A DNA stretch of 64,000 bases from NCBI GenBank assembly GCA_963812245.1, contig CAWEUK010000003.1, positions 1 through 64,000 of the forward strand, read 5' to 3'. How positions within the stretch are numbered: the first letter of the stretch is position 1; every line of letters begins with the position of its first letter. Below are positions 1 through 7,933 of this stretch, piece by piece. The notes under the pieces were generated by a model. The model saw only the letters and a list, made by a program, of their open reading frames with translations. It searched no databases and was not told where the DNA came from. Source of the stretch: Salsipaludibacter sp963812245. GTDB lineage: Bacteria; Actinomycetota; Nitriliruptoria; Nitriliruptorales; Nitriliruptoraceae. The translations under genes and the position numbers were made by a program.

Positions 1-244
1 GCCCGGGAACGGCACCAGACCTGTAGACGGTGTCCCGCGTCAGGCTGGCGTGGTGCCCCCAGGCGATGGGGTCACCTGAGGGAAGCGTCAACGCAGCCAG
101 GGTCCCATCCCCGTTGCCCCAGAGCACGTCGAGGCGGGGAAGCAGGAAGTTGCCTGCCTCCGCACCGCACGCCTGGTTCGAGACAGTGGTCGCACACCGC
201 GATTGCGGGACATCATCGCATCGGGCACATGTAGGGTGAATCAC
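1..244 (-). CDS. Partial unrecognised protein with an FG-GAP-like segment, runs off left edge
   Basis: A minus-strand frame stays open from about position 244 (possible GTG) to the left edge of the window, so its 3' end is not seen. The translation includes LDVLWGNGDGTLAAL, which resembles the G-N-G-D-G-T loop of FG-GAP/VCBS calcium-binding repeats, and most codons end in G or C as in real genes here. There is no signal peptide in the visible part and no clear Shine-Dalgarno site. It could be the start of a gene extending leftwards, or a decayed fragment. It is divergent from the regulator that starts at 315. Confidence is low because only about 80 residues are visible. Confidence 0.3.
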   Translation of the reverse strand, partial: MIHPTCARCDDVPQSRCATTVSNQACGAEAGNFLLPRLDVLWGNGDGTLAALTLPSGDPIAWGHHASLTRDTVYRSGAVPG

Positions 245-314
245 GACTGCCGGGGCATCCAGGCGATGGCGGCCGAGCGTTCGCGGGTGCCACACAGGGT
301 GAGGGGCTGGCAGC

Positions 315-3300
315 ATGCTCGCCTATCGCGTGCTTGGTGCGGTGCAGGTCCTCGACGAGGGCATGGAACTGCACGTCGGTGGCGAACGGCAGCGACGACT
401 GCTCGCGATGCTGTTGGTGCATCGCAACGAGACGGTGTCGACCCATCGGGTCGCGCATGCGGTCTTCGCCGGCGAGCCGACACCTGCGGCAGAGACGACC
501 CTGCGCAGCTACGTGGCACGGTTGCGTCGCGTCCTGCACGAGGGTGGCGGCGACGCCGCACTCGAGACTCGCTCGCCCGGCTACGTGCTGTGGGCGGCCG
601 ATGACGCCATCGACGCAGGGGTCTTCGAAACGCTCGTGACCAGGGGTCGTGCCCTGCGCGCGGAGGGTGACGTGGCTGGCGCTGCCACGGCCCTGCGCGA
701 GGCGCTGGGGACCTGGGGTGGCGAGCCCTACCCCGAATTCGACGACGAGGACTGGGCGCGTCCCGAGATCCAGCGTCTCCACCAACTCCACCTGACCGCC
801 GAGGACCTCCTGCTGGACGCCGAACTCGCGTGTGGCCTGGACGCCGAGTTGGTGCCCCGCCTGGAGGCGCTCGTGGCGCAACATCCCTTGCGAGACTCCT
901 TCCGGGCCAGGCTCATGACGGCCCTGTACCGCAGCGGCCAGCAAGTCCAGGCGCTGCGGGCCATGCAGGAGTACCGCGACGTCCTGGCGCATGACTTCGG
1001 GCTGGACCCGTCGCCGGCGCTGGTCGAACTCGAGCACCGGATCCTTGTTCATGACCGAGACCTCCAACGGCCCGATGCGCCCGAACGGGTGGTTCGCGGG
1101 TACCGCCTCGGCGCACGCCTGGGGGCCGGGCGTGACGGCGTGGTCCATTCAGCTCGGGTCCCCGGCGTGGAGCGCGACCTCGCCATCCGGATCGTCCCGC
1201 CCAGGATCGCCGACCGGCCCGACGTCGTGCGCGCGTTCGATGCCACCATGACGAGGGTGGCCGCGCTCCACGACGTGCCAGTGGTGCCGATCCACGACCA
1301 TTGGCGTGAGGCCGGCGCAGCCCACGTCGTCATGCGCCGCATGGAAGGGGGCTCCTTGCGGGATCGGCTCGTACACGCCCCGCTCTCGCTCGTCGACGTC
1401 GCGGCGCTGGGGAGACGCCTTGCGGCTGCGCTCGTGGCCGCCCACGGGCAGAGGATCATCCATGGACGCGTGACGGCGGCGAGTGTCCTGCTGGACGGTG
1501 CCGGCAACGCGTTCCTGTCAGACTTTCCCCTGGGTGCAGTCGACGCGACCCGGGGCGACGACGTGACCTCGCTGGTCGCGCTCCTCATCCAGGCATTGGG
1601 AAACGGCGAGCGATCCCACGTCGCACCTGACCAGGCGTCGACAGCGGCCGTGCTGGCCCAACTGGCGGACCTGGGGGCGGAGGAATCACCCCACGACAGG
1701 CTCGGGGCCGTGGTTGCCTGCCTCGATCGGGCAGCCGGCTTCGAGGCGGACGGCGATGTCGCCGCGGTCAACCCCTACAAGGGGCTTCGTGCCTTCGGCG
1801 AGTCCGACGCCGCCGACTTCTTCGGGCGGGAGGCGCTGGTCGACGAGCTGCTGCAGCGCCTGGCGGGCGACGGTGTGACCGGTCGGCTCGTGCTCCTGGT
1901 CGGCGCTTCCGGGAGCGGCAAGTCCAGCGTCGTCAGTGCCGGACTCCTGCCAAGGGTGCGCAGCGGCGCCGTCCCGAGATCCGAGGACTGGCTCGTGACG
2001 ACCATGACGCCCGGCTCCAGCCCGTTCAAGGAACTCGCGCAAGGTCTGGCCCGCGTTGCCACCCTGCCGGCCGACCATGGGACGGAGGACATCGGGGTCG
2101 ATCCGTCAGATGACCGCGTGGGCGGCCTGGTCTGGGACATGGCCGAGGAGATGGGCAGGGACGAGGCCGGGATTGACGCGACCGTGCGCCGTGTCCTTCC
2201 CGACGCAAGTGAGATGTTGTTGGTCGTGGACCAGTTCGAGGAACTGTTCACCTTGACCGCCGACGACGAGCAGCGTCGGTTCCTCGATGGCGTCATGCAC
2301 GCTGTGGACCGACCAGACAGCCGCGTGCGCATCGTGGCGACGCTGCGCGCCGACTTCTACGACCGCCCCCTGCGATTCCGTCGCCTCGGGGCGGTGGTTC
2401 GCGCCGTGACCGTCACCGTGCCGGCCATGCAGGCAGGAGAAGTCCTGGCGACGATCGTGGGGCCGGCCCGGCGCGTGGGGCTGGCCGTCGAGGCGACCCT
2501 GGTCACCGAACTGGTTGCGGCCGTCAGCGACCAGCCTGCCGCGATGCCGTCCCTGCAGTTGACCCTGTTCGACCTCGCGGAGCGGGCCGGGGATGCCGGA
2601 CTGACGCTGGCAGCCCATCGGGAACTCGGCGGTCTCGGGGGCGCGATCGCCACCCGGGCCGAGCGCCTCTACCGATCGCTGGGCGACCACCGGGTGCAGG
2701 TGCGTCAATTGTTCGAGCGTCTGGTGAGCATTGGCCCCGAGGGTGTCCCCGCTCGTCGCCGCGCGCCTCGGTCGGAACTGGTGTCGTTGGCCCATGGTCG
2801 GCCGGTGGGCGACTTGGTGGAACCGTGGGCCGATGCACGGCTGTTGACCTACGACCACGATCCAAAGACTCGCGAACCGACCGTCGAGGTCGCCCACGAG
2901 GCCCTGTTGCGGGAGTGGCCGCGGCTGCGTGGCTGGATCGAGGAGGATCGGGGCGCCATCGTGGCCGCCGGCAAGCTTCGGATGGCAGCAGGGGAGTGGG
3001 AGACCCTGGACCGTGACCCCGGTGCGCTGTATCGAGGATCGCCGCTCGATCGTGCGCTCGCGCAGTTCTCTGGTCGAGCGTCCATCCTGCCGGTGCAGGC
3101 ACAGGAGTTCCTGGCAGCCAGTCGCGCCGCCCGAGACGAGGCACGGCGACAGGAGCATGATCGCATTGCCCGCCAAGCCAGGACCAATCGCCGGCTGCGC
3201 CTGCAACTTGCGGGTGTGGCGCTCGCGCTCGTCGTCGCGATCGTCGGCGGGTTCCTCGCGCTCGACCAGCGAGGGCGAGCCATGGGGGAGGAACGCGTCG

Positions 3301-5381
3301 CCGTGGCCCGGGAACTCGCCGCCGCCGCGGTGGCCGCGGTCGACGAGGACCCCGAGCTCAGCATCCTGGTGGCGCTGGCCGCTGTCGACCACACGCGGCG
3401 TGTCGATGGCACGGTGGTGCCCGAGGCGCATGCGGCACTGCACCAGGCGGTCACGTCGTCGCGCATCGTCCTGTCGGTGCCCGACCTCGGTGGTGCCGTC
3501 GACTGGAGTCCGAACGGCTCGGTGTTCGTGACGGAAGGCCCGGAGGAGAGCGGCATGGTCGACATCCGTGACGCTGCCACCGGTGCATCCGTCGTGGTCT
3601 TCACGGGTCACGACGTGGACATCAACGATGTGGCGTTCAGCCCGGACGGCACGCTGGTCGCGACAGCGGGTGACGACGGTGCGACCAGGGTCTGGGACGC
3701 CGCCACCGGGGAGGAAGTGGCGGCGTTCGAGCACGAGGGCGCGGTGGTGGGGCTGTCGTTCAGTGGGGACGGTCGGCTGCTCGCAGGATCCTGGCGAGAC
3801 CAGGGCACGGTCCGCGTGCTCGATCTCGAGTCCAACCGCCTCGTGCGAGCATTCGACCTCGTTGCGTCCAGCACGTCCTTCGCCCCCGGTGACGATCGGC
3901 TCGTCATCGCCGCGGGTCGGCGGGCAGTCGTGGTGGACACGTCCACCGGTGTGACGCTCGTGGAGCTGACGGTCGAAGGCGGGCCGCCCACCCCGCTGGG
4001 GTACACGCCGGTCCAGGTTGCCAGGTGGAGCCCGAACGGTCGCTGGATCGCGACCGGCGGCACTGATCGCCGTGCCCGCGTCTGGAATGCCGACACGGGG
4101 GAGTTGCGAGCCTCGTTGGGAGGCCACGACGGTGTCATCGTCGGAGCTGCGTGGGCGCCGGACTCGGCCCGGCTGGCGACATCCGGTGAGGATGGCACGG
4201 CGCGCGTCTGGGAGGTCGCCGACGGTGGGGGGACGCAGGTGGCGCGGCTCTCGGCCCGGGCCACGCAGGGCGTCGTCAGCGACGTCGCGTTCTCGCCGGA
4301 CGGCCAGCTGCTCCTGACTGGCGATGGGGGGATACGGGCGGCCAAGATCTGGGACGTCTCGCCGGCGGCCGGTGCCGAGGTGATGAACCTGCCGGGCGCG
4401 CCGGGCATCTTCAACGCGGTCGACATCGCCGCCGATGGGCGCACCCTGGTCGCGAGCAGCCCCGGCGTCGCGGGCACGGTCTGGGACCTCGTCACGGGCG
4501 AGCAGGTCACCACGCTCGGCGGACGGCACATGGATGCGACCGACGAGGAGTCGTGGCGAGTCGACCTGAGTCGCGACGGCGAACTCGTCGCCACTGCCGG
4601 CGCCCAGGGCGTGCCCGTGCGTGTCTGGGACACTGACACCGGCGAACTCGTGTTCACCGGTGACGAGTCGTTCCACACCGCCGACGCGGCGTGGAGTCCG
4701 GACGGCCGGCTGCTGGCCGCCACGGGCGGGACCGAGGAAGCGGGTTGGATCTCGATCTTCGACCGTTCCGGTCGAGCGCTGGCGAGGTTCCCCGAGGAGG
4801 CTGGCTTCAGCCCGGTCAGTGTCGCCTTCGATCCCAGCGGGGCACGCCTCGTGACGACTCGTCGCCCCCTTGGTCGCATGCTGATCGTCCATGACGGACT
4901 GGTGGTTCGGGACGCGGCCACCGGTGAGGTGCTGCAACGGATGGCTGCGGCGTCATGGGCCGCGGTCTTCGATCCGACCGGCGACGTCCTGGTCGCCAAC
5001 GACCTGGGCACCGGTGCGGCACTGTGGGACCCGGCCACGGGCCAACCGGTGGCGACGCTCAGCGGCCACACCGGGCAGGTGACCGACGTGGCCGTGCATC
5101 CCGATGGCCGCACCGTTGCCACGGCCAGCCTCGACGGCACCGTGAGACTGTGGTCCAGCGAGTCCGGCGCGCCCACGCTGGTGCTGCGCGGCCACCACGG
5201 TCCGGCAGGGGGCGTGGCCTTCGGGCCCAGCGGCAGGGTGCTCGCGTCGAGTGGGGCGGGCGAGATCCGCGTCTGGACCCTCGACCTCGACGAGTTGATC
5301 ACGATCGCTCGCGCGCGAGTCACCCGGTCCCTGACCGACGACGAGTGTCGCCAGTTCCTCCATGTCGAGGCGTGTCGGTAG
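315..5381 (+). CDS. BTAD-type regulator fused to pseudokinase, STAND NTPase, TM helix and WD40 repeats
   Basis: A 1688-residue signalling protein, with GAGGGG just before the ATG. Domains in order: OmpR-type winged helix (about 1-95) and BTAD (about 96-250), as in SARP regulators; a protein-kinase-like fold (about 262-440); an nSTAND1/NACHT-like NTPase with Walker A GASGSGKSS (530-538) and Walker B LLVVDQFEE (635-643); a hydrophobic helix (about 965-985); and WD40 repeats from about 1050 to the end. The kinase part looks dead: the HRD motif reads HGR (383-385), the catalytic-loop Asn is absent, DFG reads DFP (403-405) and the AxK lysine lies in AIRI. From family knowledge, STAND proteins are ATP switches opened when the repeat domain senses a ligand, and BTAD binds DNA and activates transcription. 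Inferred role: a one-protein sensor and transcription factor; ligand and targets unknown. Confidence 0.85.
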   Translation: MLAYRVLGAVQVLDEGMELHVGGERQRRLLAMLLVHRNETVSTHRVAHAVFAGEPTPAAETTLRSYVARLRRVLHEGGGDAALETRSPGYVLWAADDAIDAGVFETLVTRGRALRAEGDVAGAATALREALGTWGGEPYPEFDDEDWARPEIQRLHQLHLTAEDLLLDAELACGLDAELVPRLEALVAQHPLRDSFRARLMTALYRSGQQVQALRAMQEYRDVLAHDFGLDPSPALVELEHRILVHDRDLQRPDAPERVVRGYRLGARLGAGRDGVVHSARVPGVERDLAIRIVPPRIADRPDVVRAFDATMTRVAALHDVPVVPIHDHWREAGAAHVVMRRMEGGSLRDRLVHAPLSLVDVAALGRRLAAALVAAHGQRIIHGRVTAASVLLDGAGNAFLSDFPLGAVDATRGDDVTSLVALLIQALGNGERSHVAPDQASTAAVLAQLADLGAEESPHDRLGAVVACLDRAAGFEADGDVAAVNPYKGLRAFGESDAADFFGREALVDELLQRLAGDGVTGRLVLLVGASGSGKSSVVSAGLLPRVRSGAVPRSEDWLVTTMTPGSSPFKELAQGLARVATLPADHGTEDIGVDPSDDRVGGLVWDMAEEMGRDEAGIDATVRRVLPDASEMLLVVDQFEELFTLTADDEQRRFLDGVMHAVDRPDSRVRIVATLRADFYDRPLRFRRLGAVVRAVTVTVPAMQAGEVLATIVGPARRVGLAVEATLVTELVAAVSDQPAAMPSLQLTLFDLAERAGDAGLTLAAHRELGGLGGAIATRAERLYRSLGDHRVQVRQLFERLVSIGPEGVPARRRAPRSELVSLAHGRPVGDLVEPWADARLLTYDHDPKTREPTVEVAHEALLREWPRLRGWIEEDRGAIVAAGKLRMAAGEWETLDRDPGALYRGSPLDRALAQFSGRASILPVQAQEFLAASRAARDEARRQEHDRIARQARTNRRLRLQLAGVALALVVAIVGGFLALDQRGRAMGEERVAVARELAAAAVAAVDEDPELSILVALAAVDHTRRVDGTVVPEAHAALHQAVTSSRIVLSVPDLGGAVDWSPNGSVFVTEGPEESGMVDIRDAATGASVVVFTGHDVDINDVAFSPDGTLVATAGDDGATRVWDAATGEEVAAFEHEGAVVGLSFSGDGRLLAGSWRDQGTVRVLDLESNRLVRAFDLVASSTSFAPGDDRLVIAAGRRAVVVDTSTGVTLVELTVEGGPPTPLGYTPVQVARWSPNGRWIATGGTDRRARVWNADTGELRASLGGHDGVIVGAAWAPDSARLATSGEDGTARVWEVADGGGTQVARLSARATQGVVSDVAFSPDGQLLLTGDGGIRAAKIWDVSPAAGAEVMNLPGAPGIFNAVDIAADGRTLVASSPGVAGTVWDLVTGEQVTTLGGRHMDATDEESWRVDLSRDGELVATAGAQGVPVRVWDTDTGELVFTGDESFHTADAAWSPDGRLLAATGGTEEAGWISIFDRSGRALARFPEEAGFSPVSVAFDPSGARLVTTRRPLGRMLIVHDGLVVRDAATGEVLQRMAAASWAAVFDPTGDVLVANDLGTGAALWDPATGQPVATLSGHTGQVTDVAVHPDGRTVATASLDGTVRLWSSESGAPTLVLRGHHGPAGGVAFGPSGRVLASSGAGEIRVWTLDLDELITIARARVTRSLTDDECRQFLHVEACR

Positions 5382-5556
5382 CAGGCACCTGCGAGCGTGG
5401 GTCACGGCGTCGGTCGGCGTTGCCACAGGATTGCCACGCCCCGTTCGCACACTGTCCACCTGTCCCTGACATCGTCGTGATGTGAACTCGTGAGCCACCA
5501 CGGGTGGTCGACAAGTCCACGACCGAGGTGTCATTCGACAAGGAAGGGCGACAGCC

Positions 5557-6135
5557 ATGCGATCTTCGATGACCCTGTCCGTGGCACTGGCCGCCGTGGT
5601 GGCGCTGGGTGCCTGCGGCGATGGCGACCCTGCCGGGACGTCGACCACCGCCACAGCGACCGCGACCGCCGCGTCCACCACCACCGATGCGTCGACCACT
5701 CCGGCCGCCACGACCCCGGCGATGGACCCCTCCACCGCGACGGTGACTGTGGACGAGTCGTCACCTGAGCCGTCGACCACCGAGGCTGGCACTCCGGCGA
5801 CCGACGCGCCGGTGTCCCTGTCGATCGAGACCGAGGCCTGGGAGTGGAAGTTCAAGCCCGACGCCTGGACGGTGCCCGCCGGTGAGGAGCTCACCATCGA
5901 CTTCACGAACCGCGGGGTCGGTGAGCACGACTGGACGGTGCTGGCATTGGGCGAGAACATCACGAAGTTGTCCGAGTTCGAGGACGACATGGTGCTGTTC
6001 CAGGTCGAGAAGGTGCCGTCCGGCGAGGCGGCGACCGAGACCCTCACGATCGACGAACCGGGCACCTACCAGGTGATCTGTTCCCTGTCGGGTCACTTCA
6101 ACACCGGCATGGCAGGGGTGTTGACCGTGAAGTGA
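5557..6135 (+). CDS. Cupredoxin-domain lipoprotein (type 1 copper)
   Basis: A 192-residue exported lipoprotein. The signal peptide ends in the lipobox LGAC (Cys20), followed by a Thr/Ala/Ser/Pro-rich linker to about residue 85 that would hold the domain away from the membrane. The C-terminal half is a cupredoxin: the copper ligands His (EHDW), then Cys, His and Met in ICSLSGHFNTGM, are all present. Such proteins carry electrons outside the membrane or bind copper. AAGGAAGGG lies 10 bases before the ATG and fixes the start. It follows the BTAD-STAND gene by 175 bp and converges with the fructosamine-kinase-like gene. A second cupredoxin lipoprotein lies at 57720-58208. Confidence 0.85.
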   Translation: MRSSMTLSVALAAVVALGACGDGDPAGTSTTATATATAASTTTDASTTPAATTPAMDPSTATVTVDESSPEPSTTEAGTPATDAPVSLSIETEAWEWKFKPDAWTVPAGEELTIDFTNRGVGEHDWTVLALGENITKLSEFEDDMVLFQVEKVPSGEAATETLTIDEPGTYQVICSLSGHFNTGMAGVLTVK

Positions 6136-6155
6136 GCCGACAGGACCAGCGGGCG

Positions 6156-6893
6156 TCACCAGCCGGCGCCGTCGAGTCGGGCGACGACGGCGGGAATCCA
6201 CGAGCTGCCGAACAGTCGCACGTGGACGAGCAGGTGGTACAGCTGCAGGATCGGTTGTCGGTCCTCCCAGCCGTCGTCGCGCCGCCAGGCGTCGTCGTAG
6301 GCCCGGACGAACACGGAGGGCACGCCGCCGAACAGGGCCAGGAACGCGAGGTCCAGTTCGCGGTCGCCGCGACACACTGCCGGATCGATGAACCACCGTC
6401 CGTGGACGACGTTGCCGGACCACAGGTCACCGTGCAGCAGCGACGGCACGGCGGCGTGGTCGAGCCGGGCAGCCATGTCCGCCCGGCACCGTCGCAGCCG
6501 ATCCGCGACCTGCGCGGGCAGTACCTCCAGATGGGGCTGGATCCGGCAGTTCCAGTGAAACGTCGACCAGTCGGCGTCCCGGGGTCTGTTGGGCTGCGCG
6601 GTCGTGCCGATGACGTTGTCCCGGTGCCAGCCATGCGTGGCGCCGACATCGCGGTGGGTCGTCGCCAACGCCGCGCCCAGCGCCTCCCAATCGCGGGTCG
6701 TCGGCGTCCGGTCCCCGGCCACCACGTCGAGGTCGTCCATCACCAGGTGGCGGTCGCCCACCTCGTGCACGGCCGGGACCGGGGCACCGGCGGCAGCCAG
6801 GGCAGCGAGCCCCTCGGCCTCGAACGTGGCGGGGTGGTCGGTGTGCTTGACCACGACCGGGTGACCGTCGCGCCGGGCACGTTCGAGCCGCAC
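6156..6893 (-). CDS. Fructosamine kinase family protein
   Basis: A 245-residue protein of the fructosamine-3-kinase/aminoglycoside phosphotransferase fold. The catalytic loop LLHGDLWSGN and the following DPAVCRGDRELDLA block (usually DPA-YYGDRE-DLA in this family) are clear, and the N-terminal VVVKH supplies the ATP-binding lysine. The family phosphorylates ketoamines formed by protein or amine glycation. The only in-frame upstream start is GTG at 6893, because a stop lies at 6912-6914. That makes the protein slightly shorter at the N terminus than most relatives, lacking the first strand. It begins 13 bases after the stop of the SirB1-like gene, so the two are probably co-transcribed. Confidence 0.85.
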   Translation of the reverse strand: MRLERARRDGHPVVVKHTDHPATFEAEGLAALAAAGAPVPAVHEVGDRHLVMDDLDVVAGDRTPTTRDWEALGAALATTHRDVGATHGWHRDNVIGTTAQPNRPRDADWSTFHWNCRIQPHLEVLPAQVADRLRRCRADMAARLDHAAVPSLLHGDLWSGNVVHGRWFIDPAVCRGDRELDLAFLALFGGVPSVFVRAYDDAWRRDDGWEDRQPILQLYHLLVHVRLFGSSWIPAVVARLDGAGW

Positions 6894-6906
6894 GGGGTGG
6901 TGCCGA

Positions 6907-7758
6907 TCAGTTCAGCTTGGCCCGCGCCCGGATGGCACGTGCACGGATGTCGTCGGCGTCGCCCGTGTCGGGTGACAGGTCGAGGTAGGCCTCGAACTCA
7001 TCGGCGGACTCGGCGTAGCGACCGACGTGGCTGAGCAGTTCCCCACGAGCCTTGTGGTCGTCGGGCACGGTGTTGGGCAACACCAGTTTCAACTCGACCG
7101 TCCAGAGTGCACTGCCGACCTCGCCGCGGTTGGTGTAGTCGCGGGTCAGGTTGTTGAGGATGCGTCGCACGGTCATCGCCGGTGACACCGGCCGCAGTTG
7201 CGCGCGGGCGAACGACACGCGTCCGGCCGTCGCCACCCGCAGGCGTTCGGCCAGTTCCTCGTGGCTGACCTGCTGGCCGTCGTTGAACGGGTCGAGGACG
7301 ATCGGGCGGGAGGTGTCCCCGATCCCGACGTAGAAGTGGCCGGGTTGGGCGATGCCCCATGCCGGCAGTCCGGCCCGGCGAGCCACCGCCGTGTAGAGCA
7401 CGCTCAACAGGATCGGCAGTCCGGTGTGGCGCTCGAGGACCCTGCTGAGCAGGGCGTTGTCGGGGTGGTGGTAGTCCTCCTGTTGCCCCGAGAAACCCTG
7501 CTGGCCATACATGAACGAACGCAGGACCTCGGCACCGGACGCGGCGTCCCCGCCGCCCCAGGACGTCAGGAAGGCATCGGCCAGGGCGTCGATGCGCAGC
7601 AGGGTGACGTCCACATCCAGGTCTGCGTCGGCCTCGACCTCCACGAGCAGGGCGGCCTCTGCCAGGTCGGCATCGGCCTGTCGCACGACCCTGGCAAGGC
7701 GGGCTCGACTGGCCTGGCGTGGGACCTCGATCGGTGGACCTCCGGTGGCGGGCGTCAC
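6907..7758 (-). CDS. SirB1/transglutaminase-like family protein with TPR-like tail
   Basis: The frame is open from 8025, but that start lies inside the upstream giant gene and would add a repetitive REPVGG-type region. I chose GTG at 7758 (283 aa), which matches the usual length of the family. The core has the SirB1/transglutaminase-like signature: RHTGLPILLSVLYTAVARRAGLP, then GIAQPGHFYVG and LDPFNDGQ, with the C-terminal third forming TPR-like helices (YAESADEFEAYLDL). Actinobacterial and proteobacterial members are widespread but their substrate is not established; I cannot identify a catalytic Cys in the usual place. It sits between giant protein 1 and the fructosamine-kinase-like gene on the same strand. 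Confidence 0.75.
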   Translation of the reverse strand: MTPATGGPPIEVPRQASRARLARVVRQADADLAEAALLVEVEADADLDVDVTLLRIDALADAFLTSWGGGDAASGAEVLRSFMYGQQGFSGQQEDYHHPDNALLSRVLERHTGLPILLSVLYTAVARRAGLPAWGIAQPGHFYVGIGDTSRPIVLDPFNDGQQVSHEELAERLRVATAGRVSFARAQLRPVSPAMTVRRILNNLTRDYTNRGEVGSALWTVELKLVLPNTVPDDHKARGELLSHVGRYAESADEFEAYLDLSPDTGDADDIRARAIRARAKLN

Positions 7759-7820
7759 ATGTGGGAGGGTAGGCCGATCGAGGTCGGCAGGGGTGACACG
7801 GGCACCCGCCACCGCGCCGG

Positions 7821-7904
7821 CGACTGGCTCCCGCCCGCCACCGACTGGCTCCCGCCCGCCACCGACTGGCTCCCGCGCGCCACCGACTGGCTCCCGCGCG
7901 CCAC
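7821..7904. repeat. Four 21-bp tandem repeats
   Basis: Four copies of a 21-bp unit (first copy 7821-7841, beginning CGACTGGCTCCCGC). Copies 3 and 4 differ from 1 and 2 by one base. The period is a multiple of three, and on the minus strand each unit reads as a seven-residue REPVGGG/REPVGGA peptide in the frame of the SirB1-like gene. The array lies in the 175-bp gap between giant protein 1 and that gene, so it is either untranslated or an N-terminal extension. Confidence 0.9.
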
Positions 7905-7933
7905 TGCCCGGCCCGACAGCCCGGCGTGACGGA

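Noticed and set aside
2106..4937. A 943-codon minus-strand open frame over the STAND-WD40 gene
   Set aside because: Antisense shadow of the WD40 region; rich in Arg, His and Gly with no recognised fold.
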